64,000 nucleotides of DNA, taken from NCBI RefSeq assembly GCF_003148565.1, contig NZ_QGGL01000011.1:112082-176081 (forward strand), given 5' to 3'. The notes under the pieces were generated by a model that saw only the letters and a program-made list of their open reading frames with translations, was not told where the DNA came from and made no database searches. The stretch is from Tumebacillus permanentifrigoris. Lineage in GTDB: Bacteria > Bacillota > Bacilli > Tumebacillales > Tumebacillaceae. Of the stretch, positions 36,894-45,051 are shown in pieces (the first letter of the stretch is position 1; the number at the start of each line of letters is the position of its first letter). The position numbers and the translations under genes were made by a program.

Positions 36894-38102
36894 ATGGCGC
36901 AGTTGTGGCAGCGGGAGATGGTGGGATCGCTAGCTGATTTCGAGACTCCAGCGGTGGTGGTGCATCAGGCGAAAGTGGTGCAAAACATTCAGGAGATGGC
37001 GGAGTTTGCGCGGGCGCACGGGGTACGGGTGCGCCCGCATTTGAAGACGCACAAGACGTGGGAGATTGCGGAGTTGCAGCGAGCAGCGGGAGCGGTCGGG
37101 TTGACCTGCGCCAAGTTAGGGGAGGCGGAAGTTTTTCTAGAGCGCGGCGCAAGAGATGTGCTGGTGGCGTACCCGTTGGTTGGGCCGAAGATTCAAAGGC
37201 TATTCGCGTTGCAGGCGCGTTATCCTGAAGCGGTGGTGCAGACGATGACCGACAGTCTCGCGCAGGCGAGGCTGCTCTCAGATGCTGCGGTGGCGCACGA
37301 GCGGCGGTTGAAGCTGTGGGTGAAGGTGGACTCGGGGCTCAAGCGCTGTGGGATCACCCCCGGTGTTGCGGCGGCTGAACTCGTGCGCCAAGTGGTGCAA
37401 CTGCCGGGGATCGAGTTGCAGGGGCTGCTGACACACGCAGGGCATGCCTATGGCGCAAGTTCGCCTGAGCAAGTGCGGGCGATTGGGGAGTACGAGGCAA
37501 TGTGCCTTCTGGAGACGGTGCAAGTGTTGAGCGATGAGGGCAGGGGAGCAGGCGAAACGGCTGAAACGGCTGGCGTGTCGGACGTGCTTGACGCGGCAAG
37601 CGCTGTTACATGGAACTCTTTGGCGATCTCGGTTGGCTCCACTCCGACGGTTCGCGTCTCGGGTGCCGTTCCGGGTGTGACGGAGATTCGGCCGGGGAAC
37701 TATGTATTCTATGATGCGACACAAGTTCAGTTGGGTGTGGTCCCTGTCGACCGGGTTGCGTTGCGGGTCTTCACGCGTGTGGTATCCAGACCCGCACCTG
37801 ACCGCCTCGTCATCGATGCAGGGGCCAAGACGTTGGCCTTGGACCGTGGCGCACACGGGAGTACGACCTTGCAAGGCTACGGACTGATCGTCGGACACGA
37901 CGACGCCGTCATCGAACGCCTGTCTGAGGAGCACGGGGTCGTCCGCATCCCGTCGGACAGCCCGATCCAAGTCGGTGACCTGTTCGAAGTCATCCCGAAC
38001 CACGCCTGCCCGGTCGCCAACCTCACCGACCAACTGAAAGTCCTGCAACCAGATGGCACGCAAACTGTGTGGCAGGTCATTGCGCGCGGTCAAACGGTCT
38101 AG
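36894..38102 (+). CDS. PLP-dependent D-threonine aldolase/D-serine dehydratase-like enzyme
   Basis: A 402-residue protein of the alanine-racemase N-terminal fold. The PLP lysine is in VRPHLKTHKTWEIAE, near residue 52, and the C-terminal beta domain carries the metal-site residues expected for D-TA enzymes (EVIPNHACPVANL, His and Cys). The reaction is cleavage or dehydration of a D-beta-hydroxy amino acid. AGGAGG precedes the ATG. It is 37 bases before the HesB-like gene. The first half is richer in G-ending codons than the second. Confidence 0.88.
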   Translation: MAQLWQREMVGSLADFETPAVVVHQAKVVQNIQEMAEFARAHGVRVRPHLKTHKTWEIAELQRAAGAVGLTCAKLGEAEVFLERGARDVLVAYPLVGPKIQRLFALQARYPEAVVQTMTDSLAQARLLSDAAVAHERRLKLWVKVDSGLKRCGITPGVAAAELVRQVVQLPGIELQGLLTHAGHAYGASSPEQVRAIGEYEAMCLLETVQVLSDEGRGAGETAETAGVSDVLDAASAVTWNSLAISVGSTPTVRVSGAVPGVTEIRPGNYVFYDATQVQLGVVPVDRVALRVFTRVVSRPAPDRLVIDAGAKTLALDRGAHGSTTLQGYGLIVGHDDAVIERLSEEHGVVRIPSDSPIQVGDLFEVIPNHACPVANLTDQLKVLQPDGTQTVWQVIARGQTV

Positions 38103-38139
38103 TACACTGAAAAAAACCTGAGAAAATGAGGTATGCACC

Positions 38140-38433
38140 ATGATCTTGATCGACATCTCCAGCGAAGCGATTGAACGCATCGAGTGGTTGCTCGCACAGG
38201 ACGAGCGCGAAGGACTCGGCGCACGCGTCTTTTGCGTGCCTGGCTGAGGCGGTCCCGCCTATCGTTTGGCTCTGGATGAGCCAAAACCGCGCGATACCCA
38301 CGTCGAGGAAGCTGGCATCCTGTTCCTCTTCGATTCGAAAACGGCCACCCTCGTCGCCGAACTCGTCATCAACTACGATGACAGCGAAGGGTTCAGCCTC
38401 TACGACGAGACACTTCCCGGTTCCAACTGCTGA
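38140..38433 (+). CDS. HesB/IscA-like protein with in-frame UGA, candidate selenoprotein
   Basis: Read through the TGA at 38245-38247, this frame gives a 97-residue A-type/HesB-fold protein with the UGA at residue 36. Before it is GARVFCVPG and after it GGPAYRLALDEPKP, which aligns with the GGGCSGFQY-type motif of IscA; the UGA takes the place of Cys35 of IscA, and a C-terminal Cys97 (GSNC) stands where IscA has its second cysteine group. HesB-like selenoproteins with a GUGGP motif are a known bacterial family. The frame stays open and normally biased after the UGA. GAGGT is eight bases before ATG 38140. TGA is a normal stop in neighbours, so genome-wide recoding is excluded. Decoding as selenocysteine is inferred. 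Confidence 0.75.
38245..38290 (+). promoter_or_regulatory. Candidate bacterial SECIS element just after the UGA
   Basis: Stem TTTGGCTC (38265-38272) pairs perfectly with GAGCCAAA (38278-38285) around the five-base loop TGGAT, whose second base is G. The loop begins 25 bases after the UGA, within the spacing described for bacterial SECIS hairpins. GCGGT just after the UGA can also pair with ACCGC at 38286-38290, extending the structure to the codon. The hairpin lies within coding sequence, as bacterial SECIS elements do. Confidence 0.6.
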
Positions 38434-38437
38434 TGCC

Positions 38438-38471
38438 AAAAAGAACGCCCCCACAGGGAGCGTTCTTTTTT
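38438..38471. terminator. Bidirectional terminator between the HesB-like and kinase genes
   Basis: AAAAAGAACGC pairs with GCGTTCTTTTT. It follows the end of the HesB-like frame by four bases, consistent with the gene ending at 38433 rather than at the UGA. Confidence 0.88.
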
Positions 38472-39894
38472 ATGCCTGTATCCGAGGCAAACTCACTTGA
38501 AACGTCGTCCCTTGCTCAGACGACGAGACCAACTGCAAGTCCCCGTCCTGCGCTCGCATCAACAGCCGAGACAACGTCAACCCCAAGCCGAGCCCGTGAT
38601 TGCGCCGAGGTCGCTCCAGCCCGCGATAGAAGCGCTCGAAGATATACGGCTGTTCCTCCTCCGGGATGCCCGGACCATCGTCCGCCACGGCAAGCTGGAC
38701 CAAGTTGCCCTCAACCCGCGCAGTCAATGAAATCGTCAGGCAGTTGTCTGGCGATTGACATGCACTTTGCGAGTTGTTCAGCAGATTCAAGAGCACCTGC
38801 CGAAGCGCACCGGCATCGCCGTGTACCCAGATGCCTTGAGGCGAGGTCGGGAAGTCGCGTTCGAACACCACCGGCGCGAAGTGTGGCAACACGCTCAATT
38901 GTTGGATCACTTCTTCAACCAACGCACAGAGGTTGATCGCATCCTTGGCAAATTCTTGCGCCCCCGTCTCAATCGCGGAGACATGAAGCAACTGTTCGAC
39001 CATGCCTTGCAACCGCTTCGATTCATCGAGCGAGATCTGCAAAAACTCGTCCGCCTCGCCATCGGTGACGACGCGGCTTTGCACCGCTTGGATCATCCCG
39101 CGAATCGAGGTGATCGGTGTGCGCAACTCATGAGAAACTCCGGCGAGCAAGTCGGTGCGCATCTGCTCCAATTGCTTCAACCGTGCCGCCATGTTGTGGA
39201 AGGAGCCGATGAGCTGTTGCAACTCTTGCGCCTTCACCCCCACCGGGAGCACTGGGTCGTAGGCACCCTCCGCGATCTGTTGCGAGGCCCACGCCAATTG
39301 GCGCAAGGGCTGGGTGAGTTTCTGCGACAGGAAGTAGATGACCAACCACCCCGCCAGCGCCACCCCGCCGATCAGGATCGACACCAACCCGTATTGGCGA
39401 TTGACCGTGGGAAATGCCTCCGCGATCGGCAACGTCAGGTACAGCGCCAGCGCCTGCCCGTCCTGCAACGTGACCGGCACGCCGACGCGCAGATAGCTGT
39501 GCCCGTCCGCTGAGACTTCCTCGTAGATGGTGCGTTCCTCCAAGACCCGCTCATGCTGGGCGGAGAGAGTGCGCGCCTCGACAGGGAAGCTCGGGTTCTT
39601 GCCTTTGAGAAACCACATCTCCTGGCCTTGTTGATCAAACACCTGCACGATGTAGAGGTCGTTGTGCAACGCCCGATACGGCTTGACATGATCGAGAGTT
39701 GCCTGCGCATCCAACGTCTGCTCCACTTGGTCGGACACTTGGTTCGCCCGCAATTCCATCACTTGGTAGGCTTGGTCATAGGCATTGCTGCGCAACCAAA
39801 CGCCAGCGAGCACCGCCAGAAATGCCAAGATCCCGACCAACACCAACAGATAACGCCACGTCCAATAGGCTAAAAGCGTCACGGGTTTACGCAC
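38470..39894 (-). CDS. Membrane sensor histidine kinase
   Basis: A 474-residue kinase from GTG 39894. A first membrane helix (about 9-30), an extracellular sensor (about 31-165), a second helix (about 170-190) and a HAMP linker are followed by the HisKA domain with the phospho-accepting His near 255 (SHELRTPITS) and the ATPase with N, G1 (VADDGPGIPEEE) and G2 (GLGLGLTLS) boxes. Start overlaps the stop of its response regulator by eight bases, so the two are co-translated. The input signal is unknown. Confidence 0.93.
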   Translation of the reverse strand: MRKPVTLLAYWTWRYLLVLVGILAFLAVLAGVWLRSNAYDQAYQVMELRANQVSDQVEQTLDAQATLDHVKPYRALHNDLYIVQVFDQQGQEMWFLKGKNPSFPVEARTLSAQHERVLEERTIYEEVSADGHSYLRVGVPVTLQDGQALALYLTLPIAEAFPTVNRQYGLVSILIGGVALAGWLVIYFLSQKLTQPLRQLAWASQQIAEGAYDPVLPVGVKAQELQQLIGSFHNMAARLKQLEQMRTDLLAGVSHELRTPITSIRGMIQAVQSRVVTDGEADEFLQISLDESKRLQGMVEQLLHVSAIETGAQEFAKDAINLCALVEEVIQQLSVLPHFAPVVFERDFPTSPQGIWVHGDAGALRQVLLNLLNNSQSACQSPDNCLTISLTARVEGNLVQLAVADDGPGIPEEEQPYIFERFYRGLERPRRNHGLGLGLTLSRLLMRAQDGDLQLVSSSEQGTTFQVSLPRIQA

Positions 39895-40561
39895 GAAGCA
39901 TGTACCCCATCCCGCGAATTGTCACGATCTCGCCCTCTGTGGTCGTCCAGTCGCGCAACACTTGGCGCAGGCGCTTGACGGCGACATCGACCGCTCGGTC
40001 TCCACCTTCGTAATCGAGCCCCCACACGCGGTCAAGCAGTTGGTCGCGCGTGAAACTCTGGTTTGGATGACGCACGAGAAACGCCAGCAGGTCCCAATCT
40101 CGTGGTGCCAATGCCAACGTCTCTTGGCCCAGCGTGATCGAACGGGCAGTAAAGTCGACCATCAAACTGCCCAACCGCACTTGATCGCTCTCGACTAAGG
40201 CGGGCGGACGGCGCAGCACCGCCATCACCCGAGCAACCACTTCGTCGGGGTCGAACGGTTTGGGGATGTAATCGTCCGCGCCGCTTTGGAACCCTTGGAG
40301 ACGGTCTTTGACATCTCCGCGCGCGGTCAACATGATCACCGGGCAGGAGTTCTGCTTGCGAATCTCTGCCAACACGCCCCATCCGTCCACCAACGGCAAG
40401 TTGATGTCGAGCAACACCAACGCCGGACGGACCCTCGCAAATACCTCTAACGCTTCCTCACCATCCATCGCCGCTTCCACCTGATAACCAGCTTGGGTCA
40501 AGTAGACTTGCAACAAGCGGACGATCGGCTTTTCGTCTTCCACAATCAATATCGTCTGCAT
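39887..40561 (-). CDS. OmpR-family response regulator
   Basis: A 224-residue regulator. Receiver residues are EDE near 9-11, the phospho-accepting Asp in LVLLDINLPLVDGW, and the Lys of PKPFDPDE; the C-terminal winged helix (RDWDLLAFLVRHPNQSFTRDQLL) is of the OmpR/PhoB type. ATG 40561 gives the canonical start MQTILIVEDE. It lies upstream of and overlaps the kinase gene, so it is the first gene of the pair. Confidence 0.94.
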   Translation of the reverse strand: MQTILIVEDEKPIVRLLQVYLTQAGYQVEAAMDGEEALEVFARVRPALVLLDINLPLVDGWGVLAEIRKQNSCPVIMLTARGDVKDRLQGFQSGADDYIPKPFDPDEVVARVMAVLRRPPALVESDQVRLGSLMVDFTARSITLGQETLALAPRDWDLLAFLVRHPNQSFTRDQLLDRVWGLDYEGGDRAVDVAVKRLRQVLRDWTTTEGEIVTIRGMGYMLRA

Positions 40562-40756
40562 GCATGTTCTCCTCATCCTGATCTCTATACAGTGTAGCAA
40601 AAGGGACGGCCTCAGCCCAAGCCCCTTTTACGAAATCTATAGTGGACACAGTCCCAACACATTCCCCACGTATAATTAGCTTATCTAAAAGGTACACTAA
40701 CATACTATGCGTATGTCGATTCATATTCGATCACACCACGAATGGAGGAACGCGAA

Positions 40757-41497
40757 GTGTCGATGATGGATAAAACGTTCACGGGCTCCCAGACCAGAAG
40801 CGAAGCAGGTGCTTCCGAGCCTCGAGTCGGGCGTTGGCAGGGAATCCTGCGCAGAGTCTTGTCAGGCGACGCGTTATCCTATCTCAAGAGCATCTACTGG
40901 AGTGTGCGGTTGCGCGGGAAGCTTGCGATGCCGCTGCCGGTCTTCACGCATTGGAAAACCCGCTGGAGCGTGGCGCGCACCGCGAATTTGATCGTGCGCG
41001 ACCGTCTGGTGGTCGGCCGGATGGAGACCCAGATCGGCCAGAACGGACAGGAGGGTCTGGACAGCAACGTTATCCAGATCGGAGCGGGCGGCAGTCTGGA
41101 GATCGACGGCTTTGTCACCTTGGGCCCTGGTGTGCGCGTGCTGGTCGGCCCGAATGCGCGGCTGAAGATCGGGGACCGCAGCTACGTCACCGCCAACTCC
41201 AAGCTGATCGTCAAGTCGGACGTCGAGATTGGCTCTGGCTGTGCGATCTCCTGGGACGTCCAACTGATGGACACCGACTTTCACCACATCGCCCAAGGCG
41301 CTCAGAATACCCAAAAAATCACGATCGGCAACAACGTCTGGATCGGCTCTCGTGCAATGATTCTCAAGGGCGTCACCGTAGGTGATGGGGCTGTGATCGC
41401 TGCGGGCGCGGTCGTCACCAAGGACGTCGCCGCTGGCCAAGTCGTCGCGGGCAACCCGGCGCGCGTCGTGAAGGAACAAGTCCGCTGGGTTCCCTAA
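40757..41497 (+). CDS. Hexapeptide-repeat (left-handed beta-helix) acyltransferase
   Basis: A 246-residue protein. After a basic N-terminal segment, residues from about 85 show hexapeptide repeats ([20 protein letters not shown] and [17 protein letters not shown]). LMDTDFHHI and [12 protein letters not shown] are typical of WbbJ/sugar O-acetyltransferases. GTG 40757 sits eight bases after GGAGG; an earlier ATG at 40742 overlaps that site. It likely acetylates a cell-surface sugar. It is divergent from the two-component system. Confidence 0.87.
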   Translation: MSMMDKTFTGSQTRSEAGASEPRVGRWQGILRRVLSGDALSYLKSIYWSVRLRGKLAMPLPVFTHWKTRWSVARTANLIVRDRLVVGRMETQIGQNGQEGLDSNVIQIGAGGSLEIDGFVTLGPGVRVLVGPNARLKIGDRSYVTANSKLIVKSDVEIGSGCAISWDVQLMDTDFHHIAQGAQNTQKITIGNNVWIGSRAMILKGVTVGDGAVIAAGAVVTKDVAAGQVVAGNPARVVKEQVRWVP

Positions 41498-41506
41498 GGA
41501 AATTGT

Positions 41507-41549
41507 AAAAAAGGCAGGCCTTCGCAAGTGCGAGGGCCTGCCTTTTTTT
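41507..41549. terminator. Bidirectional terminator between acyltransferase and DUF1501 genes
   Basis: GGCAGGCCTTCGCA pairs with TGCGAGGGCCTGCC, with A and T runs outside. Confidence 0.92.
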
Positions 41550-41566
41550 CGTGCGGGGTATAGCAG

Positions 41567-42790
41567 CTACAGGAACTTGAGGTTCTCAAACGACCCGCCG
41601 AGCACATCCTTGGACGGAGCTTTCAACCACTTGTCGAGCAGAGTGGAATAGACCGAGCGGAAGTCGACTTGGTATTTCAAATCGCCGCTGTCGAGCTGGG
41701 TGAGGCTGGGCAACTGCCCGTAGAGCCCACCCTGTACTTGTGGCCCGATCACGAACACAGGACCTGCTGTACCGTGGTCGGTGCCATTGCTGGCGTTCTC
41801 CTTCACGCGGCGACCAAACTCCGAGTAGACGAGGATCGTCACGCGGTTCGCCACGTTGCGTTGGACGAGATCGTTGTAAAAAGCGCTCAGCGCGCTGTCC
41901 AATTCCTTCAGTCCGCGAGCGTGCTCGTCCTTTTCATGCGAATGGTCGTCAAAACCGTCCAGCATCGAGAAATAGGTGCGGGTGCCGAGACCGGAGCTGA
42001 CGAGTTGGGCGATCAATTCGAGGTTGTCGCCAAATGCCGAATTCTCCGGGTAGCTCGTCCCTGCCGTGGCCGATTTGACAACCGATTGGATCGTGTTGGA
42101 GGACTGGATCGCCGTGTGACCCTTCGCGGTGGGCAGGATCAGCGTGGGCTCGGTTGGCTTGTCGTAGAGTTTGAAGAACGCATCCTGACGGCGGAGGCGG
42201 TCGGCGCCTTTGGCTTTGCGCAAAATCAACTTGAAGGTGTCGAGATGGGTGACCCCTGGCGCGTCGTTGTTTTTGGCGAGGAAGATCTTGGAGCCCGGCC
42301 CGACGGTAACGGCGGCGACGGGATTTTTGGCGGCGTTGGTCGTCAGGTCGAGGTAGCGCCCCAACCACCCGGTCTGCTCGTCGAGTTTGTCTGGCGCAGC
42401 GGTCTGCCAGATCTCCATCGAGCGGAAGTGCGAGCGGTTCGGGTTCGGGTAGCCCACTCCGTTGATGATCGCGAGGTTGCCGCTGTCATAGAGTTTTTTT
42501 AGATTCGGCAGGCTGGGGTGCAAGCCGAGGTTGTTGTCGAGGTGCAGCGCGTCCTTTTGTGCGATCGCGAGCGTCGGACGGTTGTCGTAATAGGCCCCCG
42601 TGCTGTACGGGACGACTGTGTTCAGGCCGTCATTGCCCCCGGAGAGTTGGATGACGACGAGGATGTTGTCCTGGGCGGCTGCGGAAGCGATGTGTTGATC
42701 CCAATCCAGCAGGCCCAGCGGCCCGGCGAGGCCGAGCGCGAGGAGGCCCATGCCCCCTTTGACGACAAAGTCGCGGCGGGTGATGTTCAT
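41567..42790 (-). CDS. DUF1501-family protein with Tat-type signal
   Basis: A 407-residue protein. The N-terminus MNITRRDFVVKGGMGLLALG carries a twin-arginine motif and a hydrophobic stretch, so folded export by the Tat system is likely. The rest matches the DUF1501 family: LVVIQLSGGNDGLNTVVPY, RSHFRSMEIWQTA, and SEFGRRVKENASNGTDHGTA, the last being a metal-site-like segment recalling the alkaline-phosphatase superfamily. It follows the DUF1800 gene by 18 bases; these two families usually occur as a pair. Function unknown. Confidence 0.9.
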   Translation of the reverse strand: MNITRRDFVVKGGMGLLALGLAGPLGLLDWDQHIASAAAQDNILVVIQLSGGNDGLNTVVPYSTGAYYDNRPTLAIAQKDALHLDNNLGLHPSLPNLKKLYDSGNLAIINGVGYPNPNRSHFRSMEIWQTAAPDKLDEQTGWLGRYLDLTTNAAKNPVAAVTVGPGSKIFLAKNNDAPGVTHLDTFKLILRKAKGADRLRRQDAFFKLYDKPTEPTLILPTAKGHTAIQSSNTIQSVVKSATAGTSYPENSAFGDNLELIAQLVSSGLGTRTYFSMLDGFDDHSHEKDEHARGLKELDSALSAFYNDLVQRNVANRVTILVYSEFGRRVKENASNGTDHGTAGPVFVIGPQVQGGLYGQLPSLTQLDSGDLKYQVDFRSVYSTLLDKWLKAPSKDVLGGSFENLKFL

Positions 42791-42808
42791 CGAGTGACCT
42801 CCTCCGAT

Positions 42809-44071
42809 CTAGTGAACTTGTGCTTCTGGTGAGACCAGCAACAGGTGCAGGAGCCCGCGGTAGATCGTTTCCTTGCTGGCGAGGTTGGACTTGTTCAGGT
42901 AGCTCTCGATCACGACGCGCGTGTGGGGGCTGAGATCCATTAGGCCATACTTGTTGAGCGCATCGTTTAGCAAGGCGGGGATCGACGAGGTCGGATTCAA
43001 GGCAAAGTCCGACTCGGTGAGTTGGAGGGTGAACCAATCGACGAAATTGTAGCGGATGAACAGCGCGGAGGCGGACAACCACGCCGCGCCGCCCGGCCAT
43101 CCGGCGACGGAGGGCGGGTCGAAGGGCTGTTGGCCCATCTGGGTCAACAGGTTCAGCGCTTGCTTGTCGTCGGCGTACTTGGCGTTCGGGAACAGGCTGT
43201 ACATGCCGACGATATACTCGACGGGTGAGAGCACGAGTGAACGGTACGTGGTGCTGGCGTAAAAAGCATCCGACGTGAACATCGCCCGCAGCAGAGCTTT
43301 GATCTCGTACCCGCTGTCGACAAACGTCTTCGCCAACGACTTGATCACCGCCGGATCAGGAGTCGGGGAAGCGAACGCCTGCCACAATTTTGTGGTGATA
43401 AACGTGGCGCAGGTCGGTTGCTCGACGATCCAATCGATCGTTTTTTTCAGATCGAAGTTGTCGGTTTTCTTGAAAATCGTCTTGTTGCTCTCATCATGCT
43501 GATTCTTTTGAAAAATCGCTTTGCGATCTCCCTTGCTCGTCGTCCAGCCGGTGAGGGCGCGGGCGACTTCGCGGACATCTGTTTCCGTATAAGTGCCAAT
43601 CCCCAGCGTGAACAGCTCCATCAATTCGCGGGCATAGTTCTCATTGGGGGATTTTTTTAAGTTCGTGTTGTTATCTAAGTAGATGAGCATCGCGGGGTCG
43701 ATCGAGATGTTGTAGGCGAGGTCGCGGAAGTTGCCGAGCGCGTGCTTGCGGAGCAGGACATTTTGCTGGGCGATGAGGTCGATATTTCTGACTTTGCGGT
43801 AGTTCGAGGTGAAGTGGCCATGCCAGAACAGCGTCATTTTTTCCTGCAGCGGGTTCGAAGTACGGACCATGATGTCGATCCACCACTGCACCAGCTTTTT
43901 GATGTCCGTCTTTTCATCCAATCCGTCTGGCGGTTTCGGGGCCGTGAGGGCCGCGTTCAACAATTTGTCGACGACTTGCGGGATCGACAGCGATGACAGA
44001 GCATCCACTTGCGCCTTGGTCGCGGTGAACCCGGTGCGGCGCAACAAGTGGGCGATCTTGGCTGTACTCAT
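42809..44071 (-). CDS. DUF1800-family protein
   Basis: A 420-residue protein of the DUF1800 family (start MSTAKIAHLLRRTGFTAT; NENYARELMELFTLGIG; and PPSVAGWPGG near the C-terminus). No signal peptide is evident from ATG 44071, unlike its partner. GGGAG is nine bases upstream; the longer frame runs back into the korB terminator. DUF1800 and DUF1501 proteins are genetically linked in many phyla, with proposed but unproven roles in secreted structures. Confidence 0.9.
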   Translation of the reverse strand: MSTAKIAHLLRRTGFTATKAQVDALSSLSIPQVVDKLLNAALTAPKPPDGLDEKTDIKKLVQWWIDIMVRTSNPLQEKMTLFWHGHFTSNYRKVRNIDLIAQQNVLLRKHALGNFRDLAYNISIDPAMLIYLDNNTNLKKSPNENYARELMELFTLGIGTYTETDVREVARALTGWTTSKGDRKAIFQKNQHDESNKTIFKKTDNFDLKKTIDWIVEQPTCATFITTKLWQAFASPTPDPAVIKSLAKTFVDSGYEIKALLRAMFTSDAFYASTTYRSLVLSPVEYIVGMYSLFPNAKYADDKQALNLLTQMGQQPFDPPSVAGWPGGAAWLSASALFIRYNFVDWFTLQLTESDFALNPTSSIPALLNDALNKYGLMDLSPHTRVVIESYLNKSNLASKETIYRGLLHLLLVSPEAQVH

Positions 44072-44132
44072 ACATACGATCTCCCTTCCAGAGCTTATCT
44101 CTATCATAAACCAAATTTGTGGAAAATGTATA

Positions 44133-44165
44133 AAAAAAACACCCCGCATGAGGCGGAGTGTTTTT
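44133..44165 (-). terminator. Intrinsic terminator after korB
   Basis: On the minus strand ACACTCCGCC pairs with GGGGTGT-containing arm around TCAT, followed by a long T run. Confidence 0.85.
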
Positions 44166-44180
44166 CTGTAGGGATTTCGT

Positions 44181-45050
44181 TTACACGAATTCCTTCATGG
44201 TCTTCTGCAGCACATCTTCGCTGAGCGGCAGTTCATGGTTGACGATCGGCTCTTCAAGGTAGCCTGGGATGAGGTCTTCGTAGGCCTTGATGTTCTCGTT
44301 TTGGTAGAGGATACCGGTCACGAGACCTGCGTGTTCCATAACCGTCGACATCGCTTGGATGCGGTTGGTTTTATCGTAGCCTTCGATGGTATCAACGTTG
44401 GTGATGTTTTCCTTGTACCAGTCGTAGGTATTGACTTTGTTGTAGGTCACGCACGGCGAGTACACGTTGACGAGCGAGAAGCCCTTGTGGTTGATCGCCG
44501 CTTTGATGACTTCGGTCAATTGCTTGATGTCAGACGAGAAGCCTTGTGCCAGGAAGCCGATGCCTGCGGACAGCGCAACTTGTGCCGGGACCAGTGCGTT
44601 CTCGATGTTACCTTCCGGAGTCGACTTCGGGTTCTTGAAGCCGTGTGCGGAAGTCGGGGAGGTTTGACCCTTGGTCAGACCGTAGATGTTGTTGTCCATC
44701 ACGATGTAGGTGATGTCCATGTTGCGGCGAGCCGCATGCATGAAGTGGTGCAGACCGATCCCGAAACCGTCGCCGTCGCCGCCAGAAGCGATAACTGTCA
44801 GATCGCGGTTCGCCAGTTTCACGCCTTGTGCAACCGGAAGGGAACGACCGTGGATGGTGTGGAAGCCGTAGGAGTTGATGTAACCAGAGATACGGCCAGA
44901 ACAACCGATCCCAGAGATTACTGCAGTGGTTTCCGGTTCTTTGCCAGTTTCAGCCAGAGCTTTTTGAATCGCGGCTTGAACGGAGAAGTCGCCGCAGCCT
45001 GGGCACCAGTTCGGGCGAATTTCGTTTCGGAAATCTTTTACAGTTGCCAC
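44181..45050 (-). CDS. korB: 2-oxoacid:ferredoxin oxidoreductase, beta subunit (first copy)
   Basis: A 289-residue TPP-binding subunit. Cluster cysteines appear in NWCPGCGDFS, GIGCSGR and SPCVTYN; the TPP site is ASGGDGDGFGIGL. Together with KorA it oxidatively decarboxylates a 2-oxoacid (2-oxoglutarate or pyruvate) to the acyl-CoA with ferredoxin as acceptor. It begins one base after korA ends. A second copy lies at 61681-62544. Confidence 0.94.
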   Translation of the reverse strand: MATVKDFRNEIRPNWCPGCGDFSVQAAIQKALAETGKEPETTAVISGIGCSGRISGYINSYGFHTIHGRSLPVAQGVKLANRDLTVIASGGDGDGFGIGLHHFMHAARRNMDITYIVMDNNIYGLTKGQTSPTSAHGFKNPKSTPEGNIENALVPAQVALSAGIGFLAQGFSSDIKQLTEVIKAAINHKGFSLVNVYSPCVTYNKVNTYDWYKENITNVDTIEGYDKTNRIQAMSTVMEHAGLVTGILYQNENIKAYEDLIPGYLEEPIVNHELPLSEDVLQKTMKEFV

Positions 45051-45051
45051 G

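Noticed and set aside
38140..38247. Reading the HesB-like gene as a 35-residue protein ending at the UGA
   Set aside because: That product would lack most of the fold, while the frame, the motif and the terminator position all support continuation to 38433.
38471..38936. Plus-strand frames across the histidine kinase after the HesB-like gene
   Set aside because: Antisense shadows of the kinase; the terminator at 38438-38471 ends the HesB-like unit.
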